Positions 17,264-27,030 are shown, numbered from the stretch's first letter. The stretch is DNA of 64,000 nt from JAKPUX01 sp035353815 (GCA_035353815.1 DAOQAG010000009.1:44005-108004); one strand, 5' to 3'. Notes: a model not told the origin generated them from the letters alone. Program-made: numbers and translations.

Positions 17264-20110
17264 TCAGGAGGCGACAGGCGTGATGTTCAACGTGCCGCGC
17301 TGGCCCGGCTCAACCGGGATCAGCAGGCTGAGGGTGCCCCGGGCCAACTCCCGGCACTCCAGGGGCTGCCCGTTCCAGGTGGCCCGATAGTGGCGCCCGG
17401 GATCGAGGCAGGCGACCACGGCGGTCGTACGCTTCCGGCCGTAAAATTTCAGAGTGGCTGTATAGGAGCGGTTGTCCGCGCCGAAGGCCTGGCTCTCCAC
17501 CCAGCCGTCGAGGCCGCAGGTGAAGGTACCGGGGCGGAAATAGGCGCTGTACCAGAGCAGCACCGGCGTCGACAATCCGCCGAATTCATGCCACCCGGCG
17601 CCGCGTCCGGTCTCGATGAGAAAATGCTCCATGCAGTTGTACGAATTCTCCACCTCTTTCTTCCAGAGATCCAGGCCGGTGCGGGCGATCTGAAAGGCGA
17701 AATCGGCGCGGCCGAGATCGAGCATCGTTTTCCAGAAGAACCACTGGTGTGCGATCCACACGGTGCCGTTCCAGTAGCCGTCCATGCGGTAATAGGGCGC
17801 GGACTGGTCGACGGCCGAGAGGCCGATCGGCGACCAGAGGTGCTGTGGCGACTCGAGGCGCTCGAGCAGGAGCCGCTCCTGTTCGGGCGTGCACGCGCCC
17901 GCCACCAGCGGGTAGGCGCCATCCATGCCCATATCATAATTGACCCGCTCCTCATAGCGCATCTGCTGCACGGGCCGGCCCTGGGCATCGTGCATGACAT
18001 AGGCGAAATAGCCGCTTTCCGGGTCCCAGGCGTATTTTTGCAGCGCCGCGGTCAAGCGCTTGATGTCGGCTTCGTACTGGCGTACATCCGCCTCGAGTCC
18101 CAGCTGCCGGGCGGCCATCTCGAGGATCCGGGCGGTGCGGATGACCTGGGCCGTGGTGATCACCGGGGTCACCCCCGCTTCCAGCTTGCGGTCATGAACG
18201 TATTTCTGGGGGGGATAATCGTCCCAGCCGCCCGAGTTGTAAAAGTAATCCCAGGTCTTGAGCAGATGCGATTTCATGGCGGCGGTGGTCGAACTGCCCA
18301 GGCGGCCGGCGAGAAATTCGTGATACTGTTTGAGGCGGGGATAGAAATAGCGCAGCATCTCCATCGACTGGCTGCGCTGCCACAATTCGAGGAAGAGGTA
18401 ATGCTGCACCGGCACCGGGGTGCCATGGTGGAGAAAGGCCGATTGGGCGCCCGGGGGGGTGGTATAGGTATTGAGGCACTCGATCGCGCGCCGCTCGTCG
18501 AGCTGCAGCAGCCCCATGCCGATGAAACCCGAATCCCAGGTATAGAGGCAGTCCCACCAGCGGCCCGGGGTGTTGTGGCGGATGTACTGGCCCTGGGTGT
18601 AGACCGGATAGACGACATTGCAGAGGGTGGTGGCGCTCATGCGCATCTGGCTGAAAAGGTAGGGATCGCCTTCGCCGGGGAAATCGAGATCGACCACGTG
18701 GGCGCGCGCACGGGCGTAGATCTCTTCGCCCCGGGCCGCCGTGGCGCTGTACTGCCGCAGCTTCATCTCGACCTCCTGGCGCGTGCCGCAGCAGACCATG
18801 CCATATAGGACGCGCCGGCTCTGCGGCGTGAGGTTGACGGGGCGCAGAAAGACATTGGTATACTCTTCGTCGCCGTCGATCGTAAACTCGGTGGGGACGT
18901 GGTCGTTGACCATGCGTTTAAAGTAGGTATCGATGTCCCGGCCGCGCCATTCGCGCACCTGGGACATGGGGAAATCCCACGCCAGGCCGTAATAGAGGGC
19001 GGTGTCCGCATATTTGAGGAGGAGCGACTGCGGCACCGGCCCTGCCAGGCGTTCCGGCCGGGATTGCCATTTTTTTTCGCCGAAGGTCAGGCCGCCCGCC
19101 TCCGCGGCGCTGAGCAGGGCGAAGCCGTCGAGGTCGATGGCGGAGCCACCGCGGGCCAGCAGCGTCAGCTCATGGCGGCCCGGCACCAGGGAACCGAGGG
19201 GAACCCGGCACAGCTGCATGCCAGCGCCGCCTGCGAGGGCCACCTCGCGGTCGAGGAGGCCGCCAAGATGAAAGCGGCTGCTCGAATCGGCGGCGAGGCG
19301 ATAGCGCAGGACGAGGAGGGCGTCACTCAGGGGCGTCGTGGTCGTAAAAGCATAGGTGACGTGGTCGCCGGCCTCCGCGCCAAAGCCGGCGCCGAGCGCC
19401 GTGCCGTTGACAAAACCATGGTCGCGAATCTCGCCGCGGAACTTGCCGTCGTAGCCAAGATTGTCCTGCGGCCGGGGATGGGCGAATTCCATCTCGCGAT
19501 ACGGCAGGGCATCGATCCACACGCCGGAAGGCGGCAGCTGGACGGTGGCCAGGAGGATCGGCGTGTCGGGGCTGTACTCCCGGATCGAGGGGAAATGCAT
19601 CGAGGCGAGGAAATGGATGGCGAGGTTCTGCTTATCACCCGTGTTGTTGACACATTCGATCCGGACCAGCCGGGCTTGAGGATCGATCTCGGAATAGGAG
19701 ATGTCGGTATAGACCCGGTCCTGCCACTCCAGTTCATGGCGGAAGCTGAAATATTCGAACTGCGGCGAGGCCTCCCAGGGGTGATAATCGGATTCAAAAA
19801 AGACGTTCGGCAGGGCCACCTTGCGGCGGTACAGACCCGGAAAGACGCCGACGTCGAAGCGCAATCCCTGCTGGGCATCCGGGATGTGCGACAGCCCGAT
19901 ATATTTTTTGGTATAGGGCCCCCAGGCTGGCAGGCTGAGGTCATGGGTCTGGTTCAGGGCCGCAAAATCGGCGGCTGTCCATGAGAAGGGCGCGGCGGCG
20001 GCGCAGCTCAGGGCCGCAAAATCGGCGGCTCTCCATGAGGTGGGCACAACGGCAGCGCAGCTCAGGGCCATCATCCAGAGGAGGAGGGGGAATTTGCGTG
20101 GAGCGGGCAT
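17264..20110 (-). CDS. GH63-like (MGH1-type) glycoside hydrolase, secreted
   Basis: A 948-residue secreted protein with a beta-sandwich N-terminal half and an (alpha/alpha)6 catalytic domain of the mannosylglycerate-hydrolase/GH63 type. The catalytic region has GRWWDCLYTWDSGFIG (about residue 520), GYWNGTVWIAHQW and a late ETGRGAGWHEFGG segment containing the probable catalytic Glu. A small signal peptide region (LLLWMMALSCAAV) is followed by an 18-residue duplication (see repeat 19955-20062). It is expected to remove alpha-glucose or a related sugar from glycans. It lies just upstream of apbE on the transcript. The fold call is good; the substrate is uncertain. Confidence 0.78.
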   Translation of the reverse strand: MPAPRKFPLLLWMMALSCAAVVPTSWRAADFAALSCAAAAPFSWTAADFAALNQTHDLSLPAWGPYTKKYIGLSHIPDAQQGLRFDVGVFPGLYRRKVALPNVFFESDYHPWEASPQFEYFSFRHELEWQDRVYTDISYSEIDPQARLVRIECVNNTGDKQNLAIHFLASMHFPSIREYSPDTPILLATVQLPPSGVWIDALPYREMEFAHPRPQDNLGYDGKFRGEIRDHGFVNGTALGAGFGAEAGDHVTYAFTTTTPLSDALLVLRYRLAADSSSRFHLGGLLDREVALAGGAGMQLCRVPLGSLVPGRHELTLLARGGSAIDLDGFALLSAAEAGGLTFGEKKWQSRPERLAGPVPQSLLLKYADTALYYGLAWDFPMSQVREWRGRDIDTYFKRMVNDHVPTEFTIDGDEEYTNVFLRPVNLTPQSRRVLYGMVCCGTRQEVEMKLRQYSATAARGEEIYARARAHVVDLDFPGEGDPYLFSQMRMSATTLCNVVYPVYTQGQYIRHNTPGRWWDCLYTWDSGFIGMGLLQLDERRAIECLNTYTTPPGAQSAFLHHGTPVPVQHYLFLELWQRSQSMEMLRYFYPRLKQYHEFLAGRLGSSTTAAMKSHLLKTWDYFYNSGGWDDYPPQKYVHDRKLEAGVTPVITTAQVIRTARILEMAARQLGLEADVRQYEADIKRLTAALQKYAWDPESGYFAYVMHDAQGRPVQQMRYEERVNYDMGMDGAYPLVAGACTPEQERLLLERLESPQHLWSPIGLSAVDQSAPYYRMDGYWNGTVWIAHQWFFWKTMLDLGRADFAFQIARTGLDLWKKEVENSYNCMEHFLIETGRGAGWHEFGGLSTPVLLWYSAYFRPGTFTCGLDGWVESQAFGADNRSYTATLKFYGRKRTTAVVACLDPGRHYRATWNGQPLECRELARGTLSLLIPVEPGQRGTLNITPVAS
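19955..20062 (-). repeat. 54-bp tandem duplication in the GH63-like gene
   Basis: Two copies of a 54-bp unit (19955-20008 and 20009-20062) differ at several positions and encode two 18-residue versions of LSCAAxxPxSWxAADFAA just after the signal peptide. The unit is a multiple of three, so the frame is kept. A third partial copy start (CAGGGCC) occurs at 20063. Confidence 0.8.
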
Positions 20111-20178
20111 GTGGCATGTTCCTTTCTGGCCGCGCGGAGTACTCCGCTGGATCCGGGGTTCTGCAGAGGGCGGCTGGT

Positions 20179-22098
20179 CTAGTGCTCGGTCCGGGTCATG
20201 CTTGCGAAATGGAGGGTAAGGGCATGACCCTGATACTCGAAATGGATCTCTTCGGGCTGGCGCCGGGCGCGGACATAATCGCTTTCATAGCGCGGATAGT
20301 TCAGGTCCCGGATCTGGCCGTCAACGCTGAATTCCCCTGCATAGGTCAAAGATAGTGTTTTTTTGCCGCAACTAAAAGTCAGTTTGTGCTTCTGCCAGCT
20401 CACCTCCGCTGCATGCATGCGGCGGCAGAATTCACTGAAGGGTTCCTCGGCTGCGCGGCCCATGACGCAGATCCAGTAGCATTCGCGGCCCGCCTGGATC
20501 CACTCGACCAGGCCGTTTTGACGCAGCGGCACAGCCGTAAAAAAGGCCAGCCAGGCTTGCCCGTGGCGGGCTAGCAGCAGGTTGCCCTCCTGCCGCACCT
20601 CCTCGAAGCGCGCGGCGGGCAGATAGAGATGGGTATAGGGAATCACGGGCCGCTGCAGCAGTCCGGACCGTTCCGGCAGCAGATAAATCGACAGATTGAT
20701 ATTCTCTTCCTGGACGGAATGGGGCAGGCAGCCGTTCCCCACCCATGTGCTGGGCGGCGGGATGCCTGCCGCGCTCTCCCCCGGCAGGATCTGCGGATGA
20801 TTGTGAAAGAGGGCCAGGTCCGGCGCCAGGGTGGCACCGAAGATATGTTCCTGATGGCCGAAGGTGCCCGGGTGATAGGCTTGCGTCGTATAGAGGCTAT
20901 AGTCGGGCGTGCGATAGGTATAGGTATTGGCCCGCAGCAGAGCGGTGCCGTTGGTCTGCGGGTTCAGGTGCCGGCTCAGGACGGGGTTAAGATGAAAGAG
21001 CCGCAGCGCAGTAAAGTTGAGCCAGCGGAACGGGTATAAAAATTCGTTGGTGAAAAGCGCATTGCGCTCGACCCAGGCCAGAGAGTTGTCAATAACCTCG
21101 GGATTGGAAAAGGCCGCCATCCCCCATTGCATCATGATCTGCCGATCCTCCGCGCCGATCAGTCCCGCCGCAGCCAGCTCATCGAGATCCAGCCCCTGGG
21201 AGGCTTTGATGATCCGCGGCACCGGGTCCCTGCCGATCTCAAGCAGGACCTGCGGCACCCGATAGTTCTCGAGATCGAAAAAGTTGATATCCATTCCAGT
21301 GGCCGGGCCCTGGGGGGCGGCATCCGTGAAAAGCGAGCGGGTAATCCGGCTGGTGGCTACCGCGGTGGCGGTCTTGCCATTTTCATAGGCGCGGCCGCTG
21401 CTGGTGACGAACTGGCCCTGCCAGGATTGCGAAGCCAGGTCATAGAGGAGCAGATCAAGGATCATCCGGCTCCTGGCGACGATCTCCTGATCATTGCAGA
21501 AATCGATCAGATTGCACAGGGGGGCGATATCCTGCACATAGTAGGTATTGGAAAAGTACTCGCTGAAGCCGTAGCGCCAGCGCAGGTCGAGCCAGGCCAG
21601 AATCCGTTTTCGGGCCCGGACCATGTGTTCGCTGTCGCTGAGATCGGCATTGCTGAAAAAGGTCTGCGAATAATATTGCCCGGCCAGGTACTCCGCCGCG
21701 GCGAAGAGGATCTGGTGGTTTTCGCTCCAGAAGCACATACCGTCCTGCCCCGGTTCGTCCATCCCGTAGCGGAAGGCGGTGAGGGAACGCTTGATCTCCG
21801 CGTGCATCGCGGGCGTGAGCAGTGCGGAGTGCGTATAGAGAATCCGCAGCAGGGACTGCAGGCGAAAATCGGCGCAGTCGTAGCGGCGGTCGATATAGTG
21901 ACAGATCGCCTGGATCTCCTCCAGGCTGACCGCCTGGCCGTGATCCAGGTTCCAGAGTACCTTGTTCTCGGGAGTAGCCGCCGGAGCGGCGGGCAGGGCG
22001 GGAATGATCGGCATGCGTTCATTACGGACAAATTCGCCAAGCGTATAGCAAGAGAGAGCGACGAGCACGAGGAGCAGGATATGGCGGATTGTCTTCAT
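20179..22098 (-). CDS. Uncharacterised exported alpha-toroid-like protein
   Basis: A 639-residue protein whose N-terminus (TIRHILLLVLVALSCYTLGEF) is a signal peptide or anchor. The middle carries WSENHQILFAAAEYLAGQYY and FSEYFSNTYYVQDIAPLCNL, signatures I associate with a broadly distributed unnamed family, probably with an alpha-helical toroid like glycosidases or polysaccharide lyases, and a beta-rich C-terminal part. No catalytic residues can be assigned. ATG 22098 is chosen over the 23-codon longer frame because the hydrophobic segment begins here, although no good Shine-Dalgarno precedes it. It lies between the GH63-like gene and the T9SS beta-helix gene, so a glycan-related role is plausible. 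Confidence 0.65.
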   Translation of the reverse strand: MKTIRHILLLVLVALSCYTLGEFVRNERMPIIPALPAAPAATPENKVLWNLDHGQAVSLEEIQAICHYIDRRYDCADFRLQSLLRILYTHSALLTPAMHAEIKRSLTAFRYGMDEPGQDGMCFWSENHQILFAAAEYLAGQYYSQTFFSNADLSDSEHMVRARKRILAWLDLRWRYGFSEYFSNTYYVQDIAPLCNLIDFCNDQEIVARSRMILDLLLYDLASQSWQGQFVTSSGRAYENGKTATAVATSRITRSLFTDAAPQGPATGMDINFFDLENYRVPQVLLEIGRDPVPRIIKASQGLDLDELAAAGLIGAEDRQIMMQWGMAAFSNPEVIDNSLAWVERNALFTNEFLYPFRWLNFTALRLFHLNPVLSRHLNPQTNGTALLRANTYTYRTPDYSLYTTQAYHPGTFGHQEHIFGATLAPDLALFHNHPQILPGESAAGIPPPSTWVGNGCLPHSVQEENINLSIYLLPERSGLLQRPVIPYTHLYLPAARFEEVRQEGNLLLARHGQAWLAFFTAVPLRQNGLVEWIQAGRECYWICVMGRAAEEPFSEFCRRMHAAEVSWQKHKLTFSCGKKTLSLTYAGEFSVDGQIRDLNYPRYESDYVRARRQPEEIHFEYQGHALTLHFASMTRTEH

Positions 22099-22174
22099 GG
22101 ATTCAGGATACCGTTGGTTGAGTGGCGTGCCGTCAGGGACGCGAGCGCGGCCGCGAGGTGCCACCACCGTGGAG

Positions 22175-22209
22175 TAAAAAGAGAGGCGCCGCTCATGCAG
22201 CCGACGCCT
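22175..22209 (-). terminator. Candidate intrinsic terminator after the T9SS protein gene
   Basis: On the minus strand, AGGCGTCG (complement of 22202-22209) can pair with CGGCGCCT (complement of 22184-22191; one G.U), with a 10-nt loop, followed by CTCTTTTTAC. It lies about 60 nt after the stop of the beta-helix gene and before the start of the next gene, so it may end or reduce transcription between them. Confidence 0.5.
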
Positions 22210-22267
22210 GTCCAGGGACCATTACACGGGGTGATACCGGATACGTATTTACGATTAGGAAAATAAT

Positions 22268-23884
22268 TTATTTGATCAGCGCCATCTTTTTAACCATCCG
22301 GCTCCCGCTCTGCGACAGCTCATAGAAATAGGTGCCGGAGGGGAGATTGCGTCCGTTGAAAATCGCCTGATAACGGCCGGCCGGCTGGACGGTGTTGACC
22401 AGAGTCGCGACCTCGTGCCCGCTGATGTCATAGATCCTGAGCATGACCTTGCCACGGGCTTCGAGGGTGTAGTGGATGACCGTCATCGGATTGAAGGGAT
22501 TGGGGTAGTTCTGGCCGAGGCTGAATTGTTCCGGATTGACACCGTTCTGCTCGACGCCGGTGATCGTCGAATTCCAGTTGGTGTCGCCGACGGGCAGCCG
22601 GTCCGAACCGACAAACGCCGGATTGCTGGTCGCATAGGAGCAATCGAGGGAATCGGACCAGAAATCGCGGGTATGACGATCCATATCATACTCCGCGGTG
22701 GTGCTCGCAGCGATCTCGATCGGATTGGCATAGTACCAGTTATAGAGCGCGTACATGAACTTGGGGGCATTCTTCAGGGTCACTTCAGCATTGACATACG
22801 CCTGGGCCGAATCGGCGCCCATCAGTCCGCGGATGCGCTTGCTCAGAACCGGAGCTTCGACCACACCGTGATTCGCCCACACATCCTTGATGGCCTGTTC
22901 GGTATAGAACACATTGTGGTGAATCTCAAATTTGGGGGTGATCCCCTCATTGGGCTCGTCGCTGATTTCATACATCATCGGGTTAGCAGCGGCATCGACT
23001 TCGCCGTGGAGATCGAATTCAGCCCGGCGCCACTGATCGGTCGTGCTGAAGCCGAAAGCCATCGGGTTGATAAAGAGGTTGTTGGTCATCTTGAGGCCGG
23101 CCGCGCCGATATCGCCGACGTGGAACATGCCGAAGGCGCCCAGCCAGTGCATGAAGGTGCAGTGATCGAATTCCATATACTGCACGAAATTCTGCTTCTT
23201 GCTGGCATCGCGGTGACGGATGACGCGGTCACAGCCGTTGATCAGGGTGCAGTTGCGCACGATCAGGCTGTCGGTGGCGCCATCGCGGAAATCAATAAAA
23301 CGGCCGTTGCCGAGGTTGTCGGCGGAGACCTGGCCCATGTTGGCGATCACCGTATTGGTGACTTTGACCAGGCGGGCACCGCTGTTGGAACGGATGGTGA
23401 CCTGTCCGCAGTTGTTGAGGATACAGCCGTCCACGACCAGGACCTTGCCCGGCGCTGCAGCGCGCAGGAGCTGTCCGCCCATGCGCACCAGAGGATCGGG
23501 AACTCCGGTATCGGCATTGGGACCCATGCCATCAAAGTAGATGTTATACAGATAGCAGTCATTGCTGGCGTTGAGCAAACGGGCGCCCAGGCTGCCGTCG
23601 GCCTGAGGATAGGCCACGACGCGGGGCATGGAGCCGCTCCCCGTCTCAGCCTTCAGCACCAGGGGATAGCCGATATTCTCGATATAGCCCTGGACGAAGT
23701 AGGTGGCGCCACGCTGCAGGACGTAAACGGAATCGGCCCGCTTGCCGTTGCTGAGGGTATCCGCGTTGATCAGATTATTGATAAAGCCGGCATTGGGATC
23801 CAGCACCTTGTCCGCAAATGCCGGGGCTGCGACGATCGCCAACAACATCATGATAACCAGGATGTAGCTCATTCTCGATTTCAT
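22268..23884 (-). CDS. Secreted beta-helix protein with T9SS C-terminal sorting domain
   Basis: A 538-residue protein with a signal peptide (SYILVIMMLLAIVAAPAFA), a right-handed beta-helix (about residues 40-380) and a C-terminal sorting domain of the type IX secretion system. The last 80 residues carry QNYPNPFNPMTVIHY, then an Ig-like fold ending in GTYFYELSQSGSRMVKKMAL. This sends the protein out through the T9SS, where it is usually cut and attached. A strong Shine-Dalgarno (GGAGG) precedes ATG 23884. The helix could be a polysaccharide lyase or binding protein; I see no decisive active-site residues. It is the only T9SS-tagged protein in the window and sits directly after the TonB receptor gene. 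Confidence 0.85.
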   Translation of the reverse strand: MKSRMSYILVIMMLLAIVAAPAFADKVLDPNAGFINNLINADTLSNGKRADSVYVLQRGATYFVQGYIENIGYPLVLKAETGSGSMPRVVAYPQADGSLGARLLNASNDCYLYNIYFDGMGPNADTGVPDPLVRMGGQLLRAAAPGKVLVVDGCILNNCGQVTIRSNSGARLVKVTNTVIANMGQVSADNLGNGRFIDFRDGATDSLIVRNCTLINGCDRVIRHRDASKKQNFVQYMEFDHCTFMHWLGAFGMFHVGDIGAAGLKMTNNLFINPMAFGFSTTDQWRRAEFDLHGEVDAAANPMMYEISDEPNEGITPKFEIHHNVFYTEQAIKDVWANHGVVEAPVLSKRIRGLMGADSAQAYVNAEVTLKNAPKFMYALYNWYYANPIEIAASTTAEYDMDRHTRDFWSDSLDCSYATSNPAFVGSDRLPVGDTNWNSTITGVEQNGVNPEQFSLGQNYPNPFNPMTVIHYTLEARGKVMLRIYDISGHEVATLVNTVQPAGRYQAIFNGRNLPSGTYFYELSQSGSRMVKKMALIK

Positions 23885-23972
23885 TACGTTTCCTCCGATG
23901 AAAGATTCTCCTACCGTAGTTTTGCAGAACAAAGAACCGCTCGCGAGACGTTCACCTCCTTGGCTTGGCAGA

Positions 23973-23987
23973 ATGCCGCCCCGGCAT
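23973..23987 (-). other. Short perfect hairpin between TonB and beta-helix genes
   Basis: ATGCCG and CGGCAT (23973-23978 and 23982-23987) form a 6-bp stem with a 3-nt loop in the 119-bp gap between the two genes. There is no T-run, so it is not a typical terminator; it may be a processing or stability element. Confidence 0.35.
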
Positions 23988-24003
23988 CTCCGCAGTGTAC
24001 GGG

Positions 24004-26925
24004 TTAAAAGGTCATGCGCAAGCCCAGATCTCCGGTCATGCCGTTGATCGAGCCGCCCATATCAAGATGACGAAACGATGCATAGTTGCCTTCAATGACG
24101 TTGGTCAGGTTATTGACATTCATAAAGACCGCAAGGTGGTTGGTGATCTGCTGCTTGAGCGAAATGTCCCAACGATTGAAGCTCTTCTGATACTGATCCA
24201 GACGCTCCGACTGGCTGATGTAGGAGAGATAGGGCCCCTGGAAATAGACCGAGACGCGTCCGGAAAAACCGCCGATATCATAGCCGACCGCAAGATTGCC
24301 CATATAATTGGTCTGCCCGGTCAGCGGCCTCTTGGTAAAATAATAGACCGGGGTCTGCTTGGGCGGGAAGGTGGTGGTGATATCGAGTTTGAACCGCGGA
24401 TAGATCGTCTCCGACCAGATGCGCGAATAATTGCCGTTGACGATGATATTCTTCAGCAGACCGGGGAGAAATCCGAGATGGGTCTGCACTTCGAGCTCAT
24501 ATCCCCAGACCTTGGTGTCGGAGGTATTGACCGGCTCGCTCAGGGTGTATTGATTGAACGGACCATATTTCATCGGCAGCCCGATGCTTTTGGCATGGCT
24601 GTTGCCGGTGACGCGCACATCGTAGAGCCAGTAGAACATATCGTCGATCTCTTTGTAAAAGCCGGCCAGCGTGAGCAATCCGTACCGGGTCGAATAAAAG
24701 GACATGTTGGCGTCGTAATTGCGGGAGATGGCGGTTTTCAATTTGGGATTACGCCGTTCGATCACCCCCTCCTGGCGGTCGATGTACAGGGCCGGCAGCC
24801 GCATCTGGAAATCGGGCCGGGCCAGAGCGCTGGTCACCGCGAAACGGATATCCCACCATTTGAAAGGCCGGATCCGCAGGTGGGCGCTGGGCAGCCAGAA
24901 GCCGTTCCGGAAGGTGGCAGTGCTGTCGGTGATGATGCCATGTTGCGCTTCGAACTGGCCGACGATTTCAGGGGCATATTTGGCGGTATAGGAGTTGTTT
25001 TCCTCTTCATAGCGGACACCGGCGATCAGGGTGAGAAACTGGCGCCAGCTCAGTTTGGTCATCATATAGCTCGAAGTGACATTCTCCTCGACCGAGTATT
25101 TATAGCGGTTGCTCTCGAGCAGATAGTTATATTCTTCGCGCATGCCGTCGAGGCTGATGCCGTTCTTGTTGAAATTGTACCATTGCCGCACCCGATCGGC
25201 ATCGATCAGGGGATAAAGCCGGTATTCGCCATGAATCATGCGCGAGGAATAGGGCGGTCCTGAGAGAAAGTCGGTGAGGAGGCCGGTGTAGGGCGAATCC
25301 TCCCAATAGGTGCCCGTCCAGTCCTTGAGGACCTTTTCGCCCTGGTCGTTGAGGGTGTAGGCCTGGGTCGTGCGCAGCCAGTAGGGCCCCATCCACATAT
25401 CGGCATCGCGGTGGCGGTCCTTGTTGCGATATTTGACTCCCGCCTTGATAAAACCGGCCAGACTGGAACTGAGGTGGAAGGATTTTTCCAGGTCCAGCTT
25501 GGCGACCAGGTTCTGGTCGTCGTTGGCGCTCTGGGTAAAATAATCGCGATCCAGCCCGGCCTTGTTAAAATTGTTTTGGGCATACGGAATCAGATACTTG
25601 CCGGGCATGCGCAGGGTATCGCGGCTGCCCACCGTGCGCATCCCCGAAACCATCGTCGTGGGCTCGTAGAAGCGCATTTGATGTTCGAAGGGCATCTCGC
25701 TCTGAGTTTTGGCATAGGCCAGTGACCAGTCCAGATCGAAGCCAAGGAGATGGTTTTCGCCGAGCAGGGAGCTGTTCATGGTCTTGATGGTCATGTCGCG
25801 CACCGTCGCCTCGTAGCGCACGTCCGCACCGACCGGGTAGGTGCGGCCATAATCATTGGTATTGCGCGTGGTCTGGCTGTAGACGTTGATCTGTTTGATG
25901 TTGCCGCCGTCGGGGGTGTTATAGTCGAACGAGATTTCACCGCCGCTGCGTTTGCGGGTCTCCTCGATGTAACTGACCTTGAGGTTGGCGATGCGGTAAT
26001 CCAGATTGGGGGGAATTTCCCAGGAGTCGATGAAGGTCTCGCTGCTGCGGTCCCGCTGCGAGGCGGAGGCCATGGCGCGCAGGCCGAGCTTGTTGCCGAA
26101 AAATCGGTTGCTGTAGCGGCCGCTAAAGTCGTATTGCTTGAAGGAGTTTTTCAGGTCGTTATAGCTCCCCACGGCATCGATCTGGAAGGCCTGGCCGGGC
26201 TCGGCCTTTCCGGTGATGAGATTCACCGTACCGGCGATGGCATCGGCATCCTTGTCCGGGGTGAGGGCCTTGTAGACCTCGATCCCCGCCAGGGCATTCT
26301 GCGACATCATGCTCAGATCGACGTCGCGGTTTTCGCTGTTGGTGGCCGGAATTTCGATGCCGTTGAGCGTGATCGTGGCGAATTTGGCATCGAGGCCGCG
26401 GATCAGGACTTTTTGCGCCTCGCCGCCGGAGCGCTGCACCGCGACACCGGGGAGCCGGCCGACGGCTTCGGCGGCGTTGGCATCGGGCAATTCCTGAATG
26501 CGTTCCTGCGACACCACATTGACGATCTGATCCGAGGCGATCTGCTGGTTGATCGCGGCCATCTGGCCTTCTCGCTGCGCCGTGACCGTGACCTCTTTCA
26601 TCGAGACCATCGCGTAATGCATCTGGATGTTCAGATTCAGTTTCTGCGCTTTGCTGAGGGAGATGGTCTTTTCGAAGCGGTCATAACCGACGTAGGTGGC
26701 GGTCAGGACGAAGGAGCCCTCCGGGGCATTGGTAATACTGTACTTGCCATCCAGATCAGAGATGGTGCCGATGGCCGTCCCCTTGAGAAAGATATTGGCG
26801 CCCGGCAGCACTGTGCCGGTCGAACCATCCACCACTTTGCCCTGAATCTGACCGGCCCAGGCGGCCGCCTGTGTGATGAGCAGGATCAGGACGGTGAGGA
26901 GAGCAGGAAGTTTTTTCAAGGTCAT
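24004..26925 (-). CDS. TonB-dependent outer-membrane receptor
   Basis: A 973-residue outer-membrane receptor. The signal peptide is followed by a carboxypeptidase-regulatory-like beta-sandwich (GQIQGKVVDGSTGTVLPGAN, about residues 26-110). The plug (ERIQELPDANAAEAVGRLPG, RGLDAKFATITLNGIE, VYKALTPDKDADAI) resembles the Xanthomonas/Caulobacter-type receptors (TIGR01782-like) rather than SusC. The barrel ends in Phe (GLRMTF), as outer-membrane proteins do. The longer frame starts at GTG 26928, but ATG 26925 is better spaced (5 nt) after AGGAG. No SusD homologue is nearby. It probably imports an oligosaccharide released by the neighbouring enzymes; the ligand is unknown. Confidence 0.92.
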   Translation of the reverse strand: MTLKKLPALLTVLILLITQAAAWAGQIQGKVVDGSTGTVLPGANIFLKGTAIGTISDLDGKYSITNAPEGSFVLTATYVGYDRFEKTISLSKAQKLNLNIQMHYAMVSMKEVTVTAQREGQMAAINQQIASDQIVNVVSQERIQELPDANAAEAVGRLPGVAVQRSGGEAQKVLIRGLDAKFATITLNGIEIPATNSENRDVDLSMMSQNALAGIEVYKALTPDKDADAIAGTVNLITGKAEPGQAFQIDAVGSYNDLKNSFKQYDFSGRYSNRFFGNKLGLRAMASASQRDRSSETFIDSWEIPPNLDYRIANLKVSYIEETRKRSGGEISFDYNTPDGGNIKQINVYSQTTRNTNDYGRTYPVGADVRYEATVRDMTIKTMNSSLLGENHLLGFDLDWSLAYAKTQSEMPFEHQMRFYEPTTMVSGMRTVGSRDTLRMPGKYLIPYAQNNFNKAGLDRDYFTQSANDDQNLVAKLDLEKSFHLSSSLAGFIKAGVKYRNKDRHRDADMWMGPYWLRTTQAYTLNDQGEKVLKDWTGTYWEDSPYTGLLTDFLSGPPYSSRMIHGEYRLYPLIDADRVRQWYNFNKNGISLDGMREEYNYLLESNRYKYSVEENVTSSYMMTKLSWRQFLTLIAGVRYEEENNSYTAKYAPEIVGQFEAQHGIITDSTATFRNGFWLPSAHLRIRPFKWWDIRFAVTSALARPDFQMRLPALYIDRQEGVIERRNPKLKTAISRNYDANMSFYSTRYGLLTLAGFYKEIDDMFYWLYDVRVTGNSHAKSIGLPMKYGPFNQYTLSEPVNTSDTKVWGYELEVQTHLGFLPGLLKNIIVNGNYSRIWSETIYPRFKLDITTTFPPKQTPVYYFTKRPLTGQTNYMGNLAVGYDIGGFSGRVSVYFQGPYLSYISQSERLDQYQKSFNRWDISLKQQITNHLAVFMNVNNLTNVIEGNYASFRHLDMGGSINGMTGDLGLRMTF

Positions 26926-27030
26926 CACAACTCCTTTTGTTTTTTAAGGCACGGTGCCGGGGTATTTCCGGAATGCAGCCTGTAAATCCCAGCAGGTGGA
27001 AGCGGATACCCGTGCTGAAAGGGACCCCGC

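Noticed and set aside
14908..17283. A 791-codon plus-strand frame opposite the oxidoreductase and apbE genes
   Set aside because: Spans two well-defined minus-strand genes and the gap between them, which a real gene would not be expected to do.
24004..26925. The TonB receptor as a SusC homologue
   Set aside because: The plug motifs fit the Xanthomonas/Caulobacter receptor type better, and no SusD gene is adjacent.
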